Positions 5,799 through 6,690 of a stretch of 6,690 nt of DNA are shown one piece after another; position 1 is the stretch's first letter, and each line of letters starts with the position of its first letter. Source of the stretch: Planctomycetota bacterium (GTDB lineage: Bacteria > Planctomycetota > Phycisphaerae > WQYP01); contig JAJZNY010000251.1 of assembly GCA_021852245.1 (NCBI GenBank), positions 1 through 6,690 of the forward strand, given 5' to 3'. The position numbers and the translations under genes were made by a program. The notes under the pieces were generated by a model. It was not told the DNA's origin and searched no databases. It saw nothing but the letters and a program-made list of their open reading frames with translations.

Positions 5799-6690
5799 AT
5801 GCCTTTAGCGGCCGTTGATGTGCTCAATGGAACCGTACCGCATAAGATTTTTCCACAGCCTCTCTTTGATTTATTCGGTCAGAAAACCTATTTCACCAGC
5901 CACATCCTGATGCTGCTTCTTTCGGCCGGATTGATGCTGGCCATCTTCCCCTACATGGCCCGCAAACTGCAATCCGATCCGGTTCCCACTGGCGCCCGAA
6001 ACTTTCTCGAAGCGATGCTGGTGTTTCTGAAAAAGGAAACATTCGATCCGATGCTGGGGAAATGGTCGGATGTATTTACGCCCTATCTCTGGACGGCATT
6101 TTTCTTCATTCTATTTGCGAATCTCTTCGGCATGTTGCCGGTCGATGAAGTGGTGGAGATCATCAACCGCGCCTTCGGAATTCATATTCCGCAGTTCTGG
6201 GGCGGCGCAACCGGTGATCTGACCGTCACCGCCACTTTAGCCCTCTGCACGTTTCTCACCGTGCATGTCACCGGTATCGGAGAATTTATCCGCAATGCCC
6301 GCCGTCCCGCCCACGCCCGGCATGGCGCCGAGCACGGACATGGGCATGAACATCATGGCAGTCCTGCCGCGGCGGATGATTCCGCACCCAAGCGGGCTCT
6401 GCCGGTGGCGATTGTATTGGGCGTGGGAAAATATTTTGCCCATCTGGTTCCGCCGGGTGTGCCGATTTTTCTCTGGCCGCTGATGTTCATCCTTGAATTG
6501 ATGGGAACTTTTGTCAAACCCCTGGCCCTGTGTATGCGACTCTTTGCCGTGATGATGTCGGGCCCGCTGGTGGTGGCCGTTCTGGTCAGCATCATCTTTG
6601 CGCTGGGGGGCATTCTCGTGCGGGGAATTGCCGGCGTGCCGGTGATCCTCTTCGGAACGGCATTTGAAGCGTTGCACCTTCTGGAGGCGT
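5799..6690 (+). CDS. atpB: F0F1 ATP synthase subunit a (partial, 3' end outside window)
   Basis: Subunit a forms the two proton half-channels against the c ring in the membrane. The first 297 residues are present and the frame is still open. Recognisable parts: a first membrane helix at about 35-55; the PTGARNFLEAMLVFLKKE amphipathic stretch at 63-80; DVFTPYLWTAFFFILFANLFGMLP (91-114), which is the classic second helix; a third helix at about 141-164; and the channel helix LELMG...KPLALCMRLF with the essential arginine at Arg247 and Glu233 upstream. Odd points: a His-rich insertion at about 165-200, and RLFAVMMSGP where RLFxNMxAG(H/E) is usual; near the end HLLEA replaces the usual FLQA, so the conserved Gln reads Glu296. 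I chose the ATG at 5799 because the canonical region starts there; an in-frame ATG at 5766 is possible, and neither has a good ribosome site. Further atp genes should follow. Confidence 0.92.
   Translation, partial: MPLAAVDVLNGTVPHKIFPQPLFDLFGQKTYFTSHILMLLLSAGLMLAIFPYMARKLQSDPVPTGARNFLEAMLVFLKKETFDPMLGKWSDVFTPYLWTAFFFILFANLFGMLPVDEVVEIINRAFGIHIPQFWGGATGDLTVTATLALCTFLTVHVTGIGEFIRNARRPAHARHGAEHGHGHEHHGSPAAADDSAPKRALPVAIVLGVGKYFAHLVPPGVPIFLWPLMFILELMGTFVKPLALCMRLFAVMMSGPLVVAVLVSIIFALGGILVRGIAGVPVILFGTAFEALHLLEA

Noticed and set aside
6237..6677. Minus-strand His/Arg-rich frame of 146 codons
   Set aside because: Antisense of the atpB His-rich loop; the composition comes from reading those codons backwards.
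4819..6690. An N-type (Na+) ATPase operon, which also has two small membrane proteins before atpB
   Set aside because: In that operon type the beta and epsilon genes come first; here an S1 gene is upstream and the small genes match AtpZ and AtpI, so the usual F-type order fits better.
1..6690. tRNA, rRNA, CRISPR repeats, insertion-sequence ends
   Set aside because: No cloverleaf, no regularly spaced repeats and no paired terminal inverted repeats or transposase frame were seen.

Overview
The window is moderately GC-rich bacterial DNA with tightly packed genes. It holds the 3' half of a minus-strand unit (folD plus the first codons of a probable ABC transporter ATPase gene). A divergent plus-strand run follows: a secreted protein of unknown function, a double-length siroheme decarboxylase/Lrp-type protein, an S1-domain protein and the start of an F0F1 ATP synthase operon. 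The four-repeat S1 protein, the secreted protein style, frequent TTG/GTG starts with weak ribosome sites, and an ATP synthase subunit a with an inserted His-rich loop suggest Planctomycetota, perhaps a Phycisphaerae-like lineage. That placement is inference from gene style, not from a marker gene.

Region 1-1012 (minus strand): folD (89-988) is followed 38 bases downstream by a gene of which only 16 codons are inside the window. A consensus -10 box (1024-1029) lies just upstream of folD. The stretch 1025-1135, also minus strand, carries what looks like the C-terminal end of an FtsK-gamma-like winged helix without the rest of a gene; the folD promoter lies inside it. FolD itself is unusual: three residues that are normally catalytic or folate-binding (Lys, Gln, Asp) read Gln, His and Glu.

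Region 1140-3392 (plus strand): a predicted exported protein of 337 residues (1183-2196) is followed by a 381-residue protein (2247-3392) that contains two consecutive AhbA/AhbB-like units, i.e. a one-chain version of what is usually a heterodimer in the siroheme-to-heme or heme d1 routes. An extended -10 box ends a few bases before its ATG, so its message may have almost no leader.

Region 3426-6690: an S1-type RNA-binding protein with four S1 repeats, then atpZ (TTG start), an atpI-like four-helix membrane protein and atpB (subunit a, cut by the window end). The small membrane genes followed by atpB match the usual head of an F-type ATP synthase operon; the c, b, delta, alpha, gamma, beta and epsilon genes would be expected past the right edge. 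A 173-base spacer with a stable hairpin, a short overlapping reading frame and a direct repeat separates atpI from atpB. Subunit a keeps its essential arginine but has changed several neighbouring residues that are normally conserved and carries a cluster of seven histidines in a loop predicted to be cytoplasmic. No tRNA, rRNA, CRISPR array or insertion sequence is visible.
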